Positions 48,376 to 61,500 of a DNA stretch of 64,000 bases are shown here, one piece after another (within the stretch, counting starts at the first letter, position 1; the number at the start of each line of letters is the position of its first letter). The notes under the pieces were generated by a model. That model was not told the origin of the DNA and ran no database searches. It worked only from the letters and a program-made list of their open reading frames with translations. The stretch is from Sipunculus nudus (lineage: Eukaryota; Annelida; Sipuncula; Golfingiida; Sipunculidae): positions 58,168,917 through 58,232,916 of the forward strand of contig CM049319.1 of assembly GCA_026874595.1 (NCBI GenBank), written 5' to 3'. The position numbers and the translations under genes were made by a program.

Positions 48376-50095
48376 AACAAGGCCTACAGGCCTAATGCGA
48401 ACCTGTGCAAAGTTTGGGAGTATGAATGGAAGATTATTTTTAAAATTTAATATTGATCCTCTTAGTCAAGTCACTGCAGAGATATGAGTGATTTTAACCC
48501 AAGGCAGACAAACAGATGGACACTGTGCAAACATGGTTGCAGGTGGCGCCACCATTTTTAATGTATGTTATAAAGCTATCAAAGGGCTACATTTGTGCAA
48601 TATTTTTAGCCTGATCGGTCAAACGGTTCCTGAGATATGTGGGTTTATGTGTGGAAACAGACGCACAAATAGACGCTGGGCAGCAAGGAAAGGTCAGAGG
48701 TCAACCAAAAATGAGGGGGCAGCAGTTCACATGTGACCTGATGATAAACCCGATTCACTTAAAATGCAAACCTATGATGAAGAGCTATGTTAGATCTATA
48801 CACATGCAAAATTTTGGCCTAATTGGTCAAAATGGTTCCTGAGATATGAGCTTGGATGTCTGCAGAGTATACGTGAATGTAGGTGGCGTCACCTGTCATA
48901 AAATCGAGAAAGCTCTCCAGGATGTATAAACCTGCAAAATTTCAGGTGAAATAGTCAAAACACTGCTGAGATATGAGTGATATTATCCAAAGGCAGATGA
49001 ACAGATGGACACTGTGCAAAAATGGTTGCAGGTGGTGCCACCATTTTTAATGTATGTTATAAAGCTATCAAAGGGCTACATTTGTGCAATATTTTTAGCC
49101 TGATCGGTCAAACGGTTCCTGAGATATGTGGGTTTATGTGTGGAAACAGACGCACAAATGGACGCTGGGCAGCAAGGAAAGTTCAGAGGTCAACCAAAAA
49201 TGAGGGGGCAGCAGTTTACATGTGACCTGATGATAAACCCGATTCACTTAAAATGCAAACCAAGTTTTTTCAAACAGTTGAAAGATATAGTTCCAATAAT
49301 CGGGGAATTCTTCATTTAGACATTGTGTGTAGACATCTAGACGCTGTGTCTAGACATCTAGACACATTGTCTAGACACCGGCCAGAGCCAGGTCAGTTGC
49401 CATCGTGATGTCTGGACCCCACCTGTTTGTACTGAGTGACCTCTTGACTTGGCTGCTGAAACTTAGCATGTTGTCAAATCTGTTTTCAAACACAGAAAGC
49501 CTTTTTCAATTGGCTACAATGCTTTTTTAAAACTGTATTTACCCAATCTATTCTTATAAAACTGGGAGAACCCTACCATAGAATAATTCTTGTAAAGTTT
49601 AAACCAAGCAGCTTAACAGTTTCATCATAAATCAGTGTATAATCTAGAAGAGTTTAAAATTACATTTTCGCTTGTAAAAAACACATCAATGTAGGTGGCG
49701 CCACCAATACGTCAATTTCAGATATGACATATGTGACAATCATTGGTATAAAATTTGGTGATTATAGCTCTAGCCGTTTCTGAGATTTTAATTTTAGTGT
49801 GCTTTTTTGGACAGATGACTAAGTTCAACCTCCTGTAACTGTGAAATATTGGACAATTTGGCTGGACAGTTTCAGAGAAGAAGATTTTAAAAGCTTTTTT
49901 AGCTTTTTCCCTATAAAATCTAAGAAAATGCTGTTAGAAAAAAAATAAACAAAATCCAATAGAGTTTTTCAGATGACTGATTATTTGCAAAAAATTTGGT
50001 GATGCTGGCTTCTGCCGTTTTTGAGATAGCTATGGTTAATGTACAGACGCAGCACGACGCCGCACCATCACATTAGCTCACAGGTTCGCTAAAAA
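48376..50095 (-). mobile_element. E2: E-family ends enclosing A-type body units
   Basis: Left end AACAAGG with hairpin AGGCCTACAGGCCT and GCGAACCTGTGC (48397-48408). Right end GCTCACAGGTTCGC (50076-50089) and TAAAAAG. From 48470 to 49260 the body is A-type, two units with GGTCAAACGGTTCCTGAGAT and GGTGGCGCCACC (48543), while 49540-50070 is E1-type (TTTTGGACAGATGACTAAGT; palindrome at 49695). A short block at 49320-49375 repeats TAGACATCTAGAC. No A ends are present, so A units are internal to an E element. Confidence 0.75.
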
Positions 50096-50329
50096 GACAG
50101 TAAGAGTAAGGGTAAAGTATCATTATTATAAATAGAGAGCACTAACAGGCTGCATACCTCTGCCAACATTTGAGATAAACAAATCTTAACTAGACATTTC
50201 TTGGCACCGCAGGTGCCAGAGTATCCCCAGACATAGTAGCCCCCCCCCTACAAGAATAGACCCCCATTTTTAGCAGCATATACTGACACTTGTTGTTTAT
50301 TATTTCTTCCATCTAACAATCCACAATCT

Positions 50330-51340
50330 TGTTGAAGATGTTGGTCCTGTGACCTTGATCTTTTTAAAGATGTGTCCTGTGACCTTGACCTTTGACCTCA
50401 TGACCCCAAAACAATTTGGGTCTTGCTTTTCCAATGGGACATATATAAGTCAAGTTTGAAATCCATACATCATTAAAGCAGGAATTATAATCCAGAAACT
50501 AATTTTTGGACAGATGGCTCCTGTGACCTTCACCTTTGACCTTGTGACCTCAAAATTGATAGGAGTCTTCCACTCTTGGCAGGTGAACTATATGTGCAAG
50601 ATGAAAGATCTGAGATGAATTGTTTGGCTGAAAATACATCCACAATCTTTTTAAAGAGGTTTCCTATGACCTTGACCTTTGACCTCATGACCCAAAATTC
50701 AATTTGGGTCTTGCTTTTCTAATGGGTCAATAACAAAGCCAAGTTTGAAATCCATACATCAATAAAAGAATGAATTATCATCCAGAAACTAATTTTTTTT
50801 TACAGATGGCTCCTGTGACCTTCACCTTTGACCTTGTGACCTCAAAATTGATAGGGTTCTTCCTCTCTTGGCAGGTGAACTATATGTGCAAGATGAAAGA
50901 TCTGAGATGAATTGTTTGGCCGAAAATGCATCCACTTCTTTTTAAAGATGTGCCCTGTGACTTTGACCTTGACCTCATGACCCCAAAATCAATTTGGGTC
51001 TTGCTTTTCCAATGGGACATATATAAGTCAAGTTTGAAATCCATACATCAATAAAAGCAGGAATTATCATCCAGAAACTAATTTTTGGACAGATGGCTCC
51101 TGTGACCTTCGCCTTTGACCTTGTGACCTCAAAATTGATAGGGGTCTTCCTCTATTGGCAGATGACTTATATGTGCAAGATGAAAGGTCTGAGATGAAAT
51201 GTTTGGCTGAAAATGCATCCACAATCTTTTTAAAGATGTGTCCTGTGACCTTGACCTTTGACCTCATGACCCCAAAATCAATTTGGGTCTTTCTTTTTCA
51301 ATGGGACATATATAAGTCAAGTTTGAAATCATTACATCAA
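50330..51340. promoter_or_regulatory. Repeated nuclear-receptor-type half-sites in D3
   Basis: Each of about four units carries TGACCTTGACCTTTGACCT or a close variant. It contains TGACCTTTGACCT, the reverse complement of a perfect DR1 (AGGTCAAAGGTCA; e.g. 50386-50398), overlapped by TGACCTTGA, an extended half-site (TCAAGGTCA). These words match the known binding preferences of RXR/HNF4/COUP-TF and of NR5A/ERR-type receptors. Actual binding is unknown; the motif is primarily part of the repeat unit. Confidence 0.4.
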
Positions 51341-53770
51341 TACAAGTGACCCATCGGTCATGACGCTCAGCTGCCAAGCATGACCTGTGACATCATGGAC
51401 TGAGATTCACAACTTCCAGTCAAATTTTGAAGAATCAATTTGCCAATTTGTTGAAAATTTTTCTATGACAACAGAAATATATATCACCTATGTCTGGTTA
51501 AAACACAGTGAATTGATGGTCTGAGGAAAATGCATGATTGTTCAGCTATCAGGAACTATTCCAACAGCTTGCTTGAAACCTGTCAGTCTCAAAAGGAACA
51601 CCACAAAGGGAAAATATAAGATCAAAATATATAGCAAAAATCAAGGAAATACATGCAAGAATTATTGAGAAACAGGTGCTTCTGTGTGAATTTTTATTGA
51701 ATACAAGCCAACTGTACTGCACTTTTATAAATGATGGTAATATTTGTTAAGAAATATTTGACCCAATCCTTTACGAGATTACATAAATATACATCCAACT
51801 GCATTCACTTTAACTGTTCTTGAGATAAAATGATCAAAAGGGATTAAAAGATGGTTGCCTGGTGTCCATATTGGACTTCTGACAAGTCTGAAATCAGACA
51901 ACAAACATTCTCTAAATCGGACCAAACATTAAAGAAAAATTACTGAAACTGCACTGAAGAAAGAATTTCTAAGGTAGCTAACTGGCAGACATAATGGATT
52001 TCTGACAAGTATGACATTTGATATCCCACATTCTCCAATAAGAGACCGAACTTGGGGCAAATTATCCAGTAATGGATGCCCAAAATAATTCAAAAGGCAT
52101 GTCCAGGCCCTCATATCAGATTTATAGATATGCAATTGTAAAAAGTGTAAGTCCAATATTTTTTATTATCACTCTGCTTTTCAATGGGGTCAGCAGGGTA
52201 GGTAAACTGCCAAACCTGCAAGAAAAGAAATGCAGAAAGCATGACTAAGAGTCTTGAAATAAAACAAAAAGCCATCCTAAATCAAGGTACACATCCACAT
52301 ATTATGAGAACAACCACTTGCTTTTATATGTGGTGATATATATTAAAATATTCAGATATCTAGGAAACTAAGTTTATTGCTAGGATTCCATAAAATAAAC
52401 TGCAAAATGTTCCCATCATCTTATAAATCAGTAGCTAAACCTTAATACTATACTCTCATAGTCTTAATGCCTGGCTGAAGCATTCTGACAACAGTGTTTT
52501 TGTTATGAAGTCAAGAGGTACTTATCACTGAGCCATATCACTTAATAGGCTGATACAAAAGGGAGTCATATGTCACCAGTGTCACTCACAATTACAGCCA
52601 CACAGGGAGATGTACCAGCTGGAGTGGGATGGTTATATATACAAGAAAAATAGAGATGGTCTATAAAATAAGTAATTGTGAACATCCCTGACCTATGACC
52701 TTGGCCTTTTGCCCATATATCAACTGGATTCTTTCTAAATGATGGGTAACTACTAACCACTTAAATCTGGTGTAATTACTTGGCAACCAATGGGTGAATA
52801 ACTTTGACCTGCAACCTTTAACCTGCTGACCAGCTGACCCCAAAATCAATAAGTTATTTATTCAAGCAAGAAGACCCATAAATATGAAGTTTGAGTCAAA
52901 CTGAGTGATGCATAGATGTGGTATATGTGAAAGACTGAAGGTTTGGGTTGAACAGTTACACTTGAAATATGCTCACAAGCATTTAGAACAATTAAATATT
53001 GTGACCTTGACCTTTGACTTTTTGACCTCAACATCAATAGGCTTCTTCCCTTATTAGTAGGTAAGCCATATATGACAGATGGAAGGTACAGATTGAAAAG
53101 TTTGCCTGAAAAAGACTCCACGCAAGAAGTGGGTGCTGTGAACTTGACCTTTGACCTCAAAATCAACAGGTCTTTTCCCCTGTTGGCAGAGAAGCGATAT
53201 CAGTGCTGGAAGATTTGGAATGAAAAGTCTAGTTTGAAATGTGTCCACAACCTTTTCAAAGAAGTGGATCCTGTGACCCTGACCTTTGACCTTGTGACCT
53301 CAAAATCTATAGGATTCTTCTCCAACTTAGTAGGTGAGCTATATGTGAAAGATCAAAGAATTGGGATGAAAGGGTTGGCTTAAAATGCATCCACAGGCTT
53401 TTCAAAGAAGAGGCTCCTGTGACCTTGACCTTTGACCTTTTGACCTCAAAAAAATTATGGTTCTTCCCCTGTTGGTAGGTGAGCTGTATGTGAAAGATGG
53501 AAGGTTTGGGATGAAAATTTTGTCTCAAAGAGTTATTTCTGGGGGGTGCAAACACACCCCATAACTTCGAGAATATAGGTCGCAGTGACCTAATTTCAGG
53601 TTTGCAAGGAGATCTTTTTATAACCTCTAAGACTGCATAGGGTTCATGGCCCTAGCCCCTACGGTTACGATTTGTGCCCTGCTAACAGCCGGCCGGACGG
53701 ACAGACGGAAGGAGGACGGACAAAGACCCATCGCTATAGCCCAGCATGTCTGAAAGTCAGCTGAGCTAAA
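51341..53770 (-). mobile_element. C4: full-length C-family element nested in D3
   Basis: Left end ACAAGTGACCCATCGGTCAT with CGCTCAGCTG. Right end CTATAGCCCAGCATGTCTGA then AAGTCAGCTGAGCTAAAA. Nearly identical to C2 over its full 2.4 kb, with small indels. Host sequence CATCAAT|AAAGCAGGAATTA rejoins exactly as in the neighbouring uninterrupted unit (51050-51066). At 51651-51675 it preserves the uninterrupted target of the A4 insertion. Confidence 0.9.
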
Positions 53771-54640
53771 AAGCAGGAATTATCATCCAGAAACTAATTT
53801 TTGGACAGATAGCTCCTGTGGCCTTGACCTTTGACCTTGTGACCCCAAAATTTATATGGATCATCCACTATTGGCAAGTGAGCTATATATTCAAGATGGA
53901 AGACCTGGGATGAAAGTTTGGCTTAAAATGCATCCACAGTATCTTTTAAAATGCCAGTCCAGTGACCTTGACCTTTGACTTCATGACCCTAGAACCTATA
54001 GGGTTCTTACTTTAGTGGTGGGCCATACATAAGTCATGTTTGAAATCCATATGGCTATCAACACTGGAGATATCATTAGAGGTGTGTGATTTTCACCATA
54101 TATGGCAATATTCAAGGTCAAGGCCACTATCATAGGAAAGGTCATGACCCCAATTTAAATAAGCATCATCCCATAACCCATACCTATGTATATGCATAAT
54201 ATAAAAGAAATCTGTCCATTAGTTTTTGACTTATAATGCTCACAGTACTGCAAGGTGGCAATTTTGGGGGTATTAAACGGCACGAAAACAAGTAAAGAAT
54301 AATAGGTGGCGCCACCAGTTTCTGGAACAGGACAACCCTATCCATGATCTTCCATCAACTTGATTTTGGGATAAATCCATGCAAGATTTCTTGAGATATT
54401 AAAGAATTTGTGTGATTTTCCCCAAAATTGGACCTATTCAAGGTCAAGGACACTCTCCTAGTTAAGGTCATGACCTCATTTTAAATAGGCGTCGTCCTCT
54501 TACCCATATCTATACATATACCAAGTTTGGTAAATTTCCGTGAAATATTTTCTGGGTTATCGCACCAACAAGATTTATATGCGGCGGCGGCGGGACCGGT
54601 ATGAAAACACAGTATCCCCCGACTTTGTCTGGGGATACAA

Positions 54641-54856
54641 ATATTACCAGGATCCAGATGAAACATTGGTGTATTGTACACAAGCACAGGAAATATATTA
54701 AAACGAAAGAAATAAATGTGTCACAGTTTGTGGTTGCATCACAGGTCAGTTATTGGCTAACCAGAACAAACTCAGCAATATTAAGGTCCCACTTGTACAT
54801 ACTGTAGGCAAGGTAGATATTTTTTAACTTTATTTGGAAATTTGATACTATTAACT
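54641..54856. other. Short spacer between D3 and F2
   Basis: No feature recognised. Confidence 0.3.
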
Positions 54857-57800
54857 AACAAGGGACCCATGGGTCACGGCGCTCAGCTGTTATATATGAT
54901 AACTAGATGTGTCGGAACGACACGAATGCCCCCGCCTTGGGCAAATTAGAAACATTTGTAAAATTTGGAAAAATTTTTAAGTTCAGGAGGTGTCGTATGG
55001 TCAAAAGTAGGTCAACAAGAGCAAAATGCAAACTCGATCTGTAACGGGTCATTATCAAGCAACACACCAAAAATCATGCCAGTATATGCAGGCATTGTGA
55101 AAAAAAGTCCATACATGTGCATTTTCCATAAAAATTTCTGTCTTTCATGAAATTTTCTATGTTTAGGAGCCGTAAAACAATCAAAAGTAGGTCAACCGGG
55201 ATGAAACGCAAACTCGATCTGTGACTGTCATTATCTGCCCACACAAAAAAAATCAGGGTGGTATCTGCAGGCATTGAGGAAAAAAAGTCAGTACATATGC
55301 ATTTGTTATGAAAATTTATATTTTTCATGAAACTTTCTATGTTCAGGAGCAGTCAAATGGTCAAAAGTAGGTCATCTGAGACAAAACAAGAACTCGATCT
55401 GTAACTGGTCATTATCTGCCTACACACCAAAAATCAGGCCTGTATCTGCAGGCACTGCGAAAAAAAGTCCATACATGTGCACCTTTTTATGAAATTTTCT
55501 ATGTTAGAGCACCGTCAAACGGTCAAAAATAGGTCAACTGGGACAAAACGTGAACTTGATCTGTAACTGGTCACTATCTGCCCACACACCAAAAATCAGG
55601 CCAATATCTGCAGGTATTGTGAAGAAAAGTCTGTACAAGTGTATTTGTCATGAAAAAATATATTTTACATGAAATTTTCTATGTTCAGGAGCCGTAAAAC
55701 ATTCAAAAGTAGGTCAATTGGGACGAAATGCGAACTCCATCTGTAACTGTTCAATATCTGCCGACAAACCAAAAATCAGGCCAATATCTGCATTGCGAAA
55801 AAAGTCCGTACATGTGTATCTGTCATGAATTTCATATTTTTCATGAAATTTTCTATGTTCAGGAGCCGTAAAACGGTCAAAAGTATGTCAACCGGGATGA
55901 AACGCGAACTCGATCTGTAACTGGTCTATATCTGCCCACACACGAAAAATTAGGCCAATATCTGCAGGCATTGCGAAAAAAAGTCTGTACATGTGTATCT
56001 GTCATGAATATTTCTATTTTTCATGAAATTTTCTAAGTTTAGGAGCCGTAAAATGGTCAAAAGTAGGTCAATCGGGACGAAACGTGAACTTGATCTGTAA
56101 CTGGTCTATATCTGCCCCCAACACCAAAAATCAGGCCAAAATCTGCAGGCACTGCGAAAAAAGTCCGTACATGTGTATCTGTCATGAATATTTCCATTTT
56201 TCATGAAAATTTCTAAGTTTAGGAGCTGTAAAATGGTCAAAAGTAGGTCAACCGGGACGAAACACGAACTCGATCTGTACGTCGTCTATATCTGTCCACA
56301 CACCAAAAATCAGGCCAATATCTGCAGACACTGCGAAAAAAAGTCCGTACATGTGTATTTGTCATGAAATTTCATATTTTTTATGAAATTTTCTATGTTC
56401 AGGAGCCGTAAAACTGTCAAAAGAAGGTCAACCAGGACGAAACCCAAACTCAATCTGTAACTGGTCTATATCTGCTTACACACCAAAAATCAGGCCAATA
56501 TCTGCAGGCATTGCGAAAAAAAGTCCGTACATGTGTATCTGTCATGAATATTTCTATTTTTCATGAAAATTTCTAAGTTTAGGAGCCGTAAAACGGTCAA
56601 AAATAGGTCAACCGGGACGAAACGCGAACTCGATCTGTAACTTGGGTATATCTGCCCACACACCAAAAATCAGGCCAATATCTGCAGGCATTGCGAAAAA
56701 AAGTCTGTACAACTGTTTGATTTCGGAATGACGGAAGGACGGAATGACGGACATGGGTAAAACTATATGCCCCGGCCACTTTGTGGCGGGGGCATAAAAA
56801 AATATGATTTAGAAATGAGGCACATGCTTGTTTTGTGTGGAAATAAATATAAGCTGTATTATGAGTTGTGGGTGTTTAGCTTATGTATGATTTTGATAGT
56901 ATCTTTGGAGACAGGGAAGAGGATTGATTTCATTTATTTTATTAACAAATGGAGTGCTATTGTCACACAGATTTTGACTTGGCGATATAACTTATAAGCA
57001 GAACATATAATATAATATATTAAATATAATTACAAATTGTCCCAAATATAATTTTTATTAAAAATAATAAGAGAATCATATGATTTTTTAAAATAAAATA
57101 CAACTGAATTGATTATTAAAATAATATCAAAGAATATATTCATGAATGCATTCATGAATACATTTTGAAAGCATTTGCACTGGTATTCATATACTTTCAT
57201 TTTTACCTGAATTCCCATTCTTATGCAAGAAATTTTATAATGGAGTTCATATTCATATTCGTATTCAAATACATTTGCAAAGTGTACGCACCATGTCAGG
57301 TATTTATTCAGTTTTCACCAAACAATGATGTTGAGAATCCAGAATATACAAAATTCACACATTTAAATAATGATCAAAAGTAACTGGTTTTATGGCTTTT
57401 ATTCATATTAAAAAAATAAATGTAATATATTCATTTAGGACTAATTTCACATCAATGTACACACTAGACACAGTAGGAATCTAGATTAATATTATCAACT
57501 GCATCTTTGTCTATCATTAATTTCCTTCATATGATCCCTAATGATTAGTAATGAATAATATGATTTATTTTTTTATCATAAAAATTGAACTGAAAAATAC
57601 CATAGGTGACTGCATGTTGTTATTTGGAATACGTGACATTCTATCAATCGATACAAGATTTTTATATCATCAGTAACTGCAAGTTAATTTCCTGTTATTA
57701 TCAACTAACAAATTCCTTTTCCATTTATCTTAATTTGTTATTAAAAACCAATAAAAATTTATTAATTTATTGTTTATTGTTATGTTGTTAGTTAAAACTA

Positions 57801-59341
57801 CTAGATGAGTTGGGTTGGACACCTGGATCAACTGTGGCTGGCCATAAGCTGCCTGGCTCCCCAAGTGTATGCCTACTGTCAAGCGTGCATAATTTGATGA
57901 AAGGTCAACAAGGTCAACATACAGGTGACTCAAGAGGGGCTGGGGAGAGCTAAGGTCTGACATGGTCTCATAAAAACATTAATAAAAGCTACTTTCTTTT
58001 GCCAATTTCTTTCAGCTTTCTAAACTAAAAAGCTGAAATCCTTATGTGTGCATGATATGAAAATTATATCAACAGTGCTCACAGGAAACAAACGTGCCAT
58101 GGTCAAAGTTTGGCAAAATTTAAGGTACTAATTTTATATTTATACTAATAACTTATAAAATTTGAAAAATTCAGAACTAATTTTGGGTATTCAATTGGAT
58201 CTTGATAAAATAATGTTACATCCCTGACAAAAAATCTCTAGCTTCAGCAATCCTCTTGTTACAGGAGTAAATATATTTCTTGATTTTTTACAAAGTGCAT
58301 TATGTTTGGGCCCATAACTTAAAACAATTACGCAATACTGACAACATTTCTGGCATATGCATAGAGAATGTATAGAAAAATATGTATATTATATATGATT
58401 AAAGTCAGATCAGTGGTTTTGATATTAGGCAGTCTTGAAGTGTAACAATGGGTTTTTAATGGAAAAATGAAGTTTTTCATTAATACCTCGAAGGTATTAA
58501 GTCCTAGTTGACCAAATTCTTGGCATGGTAGGGGATTTTGGTGACATCTAATTGTATGCCAAATTTTAGGAACTGAGAGCTGAAGCTCCTGAGCTGAGCT
58601 CTTGCAAACTGCATAACACTAGCCTGATGTAAACAATATGTTACATGGTGCTTGAAAACTTGAATAAAATCTACAGTTTTTGATCAACTGGTTTCAAATT
58701 TTTGGTGTTAACAGACAAAATGCTAACAAAAACATGCTGTGAAAATTAAATCCCCAGTATTTACAGGAAAAAAAGTGCCTTGGTCAAAGTTGGGCAAAAT
58801 TTAAGGTACCAATTTTTTATTTTTGTTAATATTTCAAAAAATTTTAAAGATTTTGATCTAATTTTGGGTATACAATTGAATTTTGATTAATTAAAGATAT
58901 ATTACTGGAAAAAAAGTCCATAGCTTTAACAAGTTTTGTGTAAAGTGATCAAATATCTTTCCTGATTTTTTACAAAATGCATTATGTTTGGGCCCATAAC
59001 TTTTTTAAATTATACAATACAGACATAATTTCTGGCATGTACATAGGAACTATATAGGGGAATATTTATGATAAATATGAGGAAAAACAGATGAGTAGTT
59101 TTGATTTTAGGGAGTCCTGAAGTGTGAAAATAAGTTTTTAATAAAAAATTGAGGAACAAAGTCGCAAAGACCCAGTTTTCGGTTTGGTAGGAGATCTTGG
59201 TGACATCTAACATTATGCCAAATTTTGGATTCCTAGGTCTTACGGATTCAAAACATCTATGGACGGACAGACTGACAGACGGACGACGGACAATGGACCA
59301 CGACTATAGCTCAGATGACTTATAGTCAGCTGAGCTAAAAA
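54857..59341 (-). mobile_element. F2: complete F-family element hosting G
   Basis: Left end AACAAGGGACCCATGGGTCA with GCGCTCAGCTG. Right end ACTATAGCTCAGATGACTTA then TAGTCAGCTGAGCTAAAA (to 59340), preceded by GGACGGACAGACTGACAGAC. The interior matches F1 in order: AT-rich part, GGGTTGGACACCTGGATCAA, two units with GTGCCATGGTCAAAGTTTGG and GTGCCTTGGTCAAAGTTGGG. F2 differs by the G insertion and about 125 bp of extra sequence at 56820-56940. It proves where the intact 5' end of this family is. Confidence 0.85.
54901..56795 (-). mobile_element. G: Helentron-like element with ten 180-bp units, nested in F2
   Basis: Left end AACTAG, hairpin GTGTCGGAACGACAC (about 54909-54923), internal TGCCCCCGCC (54927-54936). 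Right end: hairpin with CCACTTTGTGG, ending GGCGGGGGCA (56785-56794), preceded by GACGGAAGGACGGAATGACG and ACTATA. Ten units with TCAAAAGTAGGTCAA at 55001, 55181, 55361, 55523, 55703, 55877, 56057, 56237, 56417 and 56597 give a period of 180 bp (162-180). Flanking F sequence rejoins to the F1 sequence at 35824. No ORF. Confidence 0.9.
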
Positions 59342-59580
59342 TGGTCTCAACTGTCTTATTTCCAAATGATAAAGAATCCATTAAAGAAAATCATATTGTA
59401 ATGATCCAGACTACCACCAAAATGTTATGGAGTTTTCAGTGGGCAGTAGAATAACACCCTCCAAAAATTTAATCAAAATCATCACATTTTGAATTAAGTT
59501 GCTAACAGACAAACAAGTCAACCAAATAACCATTGAACCAAGATATACATAATAAGTTAATAACCCCTTTCAAAATATAA
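59342..59580. other. Short spacer between F2 and A3
   Basis: No feature recognised. Confidence 0.3.
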
Positions 59581-61323
59581 CTAGAATACGGGTAGTCGAC
59601 AAGCGACTACGTGTATCCGCCTAAATCAGAGTGGAACGGGTGAAGTGAGGCATGGATTAAGTGGCAAGGGGAAATAGAGTGAAGTGTTGCATATTAGTAT
59701 GGATGTCTGCAGCCAAATTGTGTATGAAGGTTGCCCCCCCTACCACAAAATCCAGAAAGCCGTCCCAGTTGTATACATATGCAAAATTTAAGGCAGATAA
59801 GTCAAACCACTACATGTATATGAGTGATTTTAGCCCGTGGCAGACGATCAGATGGACGCTGAGCAAAAATGGTTGCAGGTGACGGCACCAGTTTTGCGTA
59901 TGATAAAGGGCTATGTGAGAACTATACACATGCAAAACTTTGGCCCTATCGGTCAAACGGTTCCCAAGATATGAGCTTGGATGTCTGCTGCATAAACTAG
60001 AATGCAGGTGGCTCCACCTGTCATAAAATCAAGAGAGCTGTCGGGGATGTATAAACCTGCAAAATTTTAGCCAGATATGTCAAACCACTGCCGAGATATG
60101 AGTGATTTAATCCCATGGCAGACAAACAGACAGGAGCTGTGCAAAAATGGCTGCAGGTGGCGCCACCAGTTTTGCGTATGTTATAAAGCTCTCCAAGGGC
60201 TACATTTGTGCAAAAAAATTTTCCTGATCGGTCAAACGGTTCCCGAGATATGAGCTTGGATGTCTGCAGTGTAAACGTGAATGTAGGTGGCGCCACCTGT
60301 CATAAAATCAGAAAAGCTATCCAGGATGTATACGCATGCCGAATTTCAGGTGAATTAGTCAAGTCACTGCAGAGATATGAGTGATTTTAACCCAAGGCAG
60401 AAGAACAGATGGACACTGTGCAAACATGGTTGCAGGTGGCGCCACCATTTTTTGTGTATGTTATAAAGCTCTCCAAGGGCTACATTTGTGCAAAAAAATT
60501 TTCCCGATCGGTCAAACGGTTCCCGAGATATGAGCTTGGATGTCTGCAGCGTAAACGTGAATGTAGGTGGCGCCACCTGTTACAAAATCAGAAAAGCCAT
60601 CCAGGATGTATACGCATGCCAAATTTCAGGTGAATTAGTCAAGTCACTGCAGAGATATGAGTGATTTTAACCCAAGGCAGACAAACAGATAGACACTGTG
60701 CAAACATGGTTGCAGGTGGCGCCACCATTTTTTGTGTATGTTATAAAGCTCTCCAAGGGCTACATTTGTGCAAAAAAATTTTCCTGATCGGTCAAACTGT
60801 TCCCGAGATATGAGCTTGGATGTCTGCAGCGTAAACGTGAATGTAGGTGGTGCCACCTGTCACAAAATCAGAAAAGCCATCCAGGATGTATACGCATGCC
60901 AAATTTCAGGTGAATTAGTCAAGTCACTGCAGAGATATGAGTGATTTTAACCCAAGGCAGACGAACAGATGGACACTGTGCAAACATGGTTGCAGGTGGC
61001 GCCACCATTTTTTGTGTATGTTATAAAGCTCTCTAAGGGCTACATTTGTGCAAAAAAATTTTCCTGATCCGTCAAACGGTTCCCGAGATATGTGGGTTTA
61101 TGTGTGGAAACAGACGCACAAACAGACGCAGAGCGCAGAGGAAAGGTCAGAGGTCAAAACAAAATCGGGGCGCAGCAGTTCACATGTGACCCGAACATAA
61201 TCCCGGGTTTCGTAAAATTCCGCCCAGCGGTTACGGAGGAGTTCTCCGGAAACCTACGCGGCGGCGGCGGCGGCGTGCAGCTGAAAACATAGTATCCGCA
61301 AAACTCTGTTTTGGCGGATACAA
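59581..61323 (-). mobile_element. A3: complete A-family element with amplified units
   Basis: Left CTAG (59581-59584), perfect-stem hairpin GTAGTCGACAAGCGACTAC (59592-59610), internal GTATCCGCC. Right end GTATCCGCAAAACTCTGTTT then TGGCGGATACAA, preceded by GCGGCGGCGGCGGCGGCG. The body has three nearly identical units of about 280 bp starting with GATATGAGTGATTTTAACCC (60373, 60654, 60934). Each holds two GGTGGCGCCACC-type boxes (60160, 60288, 60437, 60567, 60717, 60998 perfect or near-perfect). It is the longest A copy because of these extra units. Confidence 0.85.
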
Positions 61324-61500
61324 TTAGTTTTAGTGCATTTTACAATAACAGAACAGTGATATTTTGAACTGAGCTCTGACCTCATTTTATTCCTTTTACA
61401 CAGATCCATCAACATTACTAAAATCCTTTAGCCCATCTGCTACCCCTGTTCCCTTGATCCACACAAGACAAACTTGGCAAACAAATCTGCATCAATTGAA
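61324..61500. other. Short spacer between A3 and C5
   Basis: No feature recognised. Confidence 0.3.

Larger units (their letters stand above)
50190..54640 (-). mobile_element. D3: complete D-family element hosting C4
   Basis: Both ends intact. Left: CTAG (50190-50193), hairpin GGCACCGCAGGTGCC (50203-50217), internal GTATCCCCAGAC (50221-50232). Right: GTATCCCCCGACTTTGTCTG plus GGGATAC (54612-54638) with CAA, preceded by GGCGGCGGCGGGACC. The body has four units of about 340 bp (50330-51340) with CTGTGACCTTGACCTTTGAC and CCAGAAACTAATTTTTGGAC. C4 (51341-53770) interrupts it, one more unit follows to about 54070, then standard D sequence with GGTGGCGCCACC (54306). The left body resembles C6 units, so modules are shared between families. 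Confidence 0.85.
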
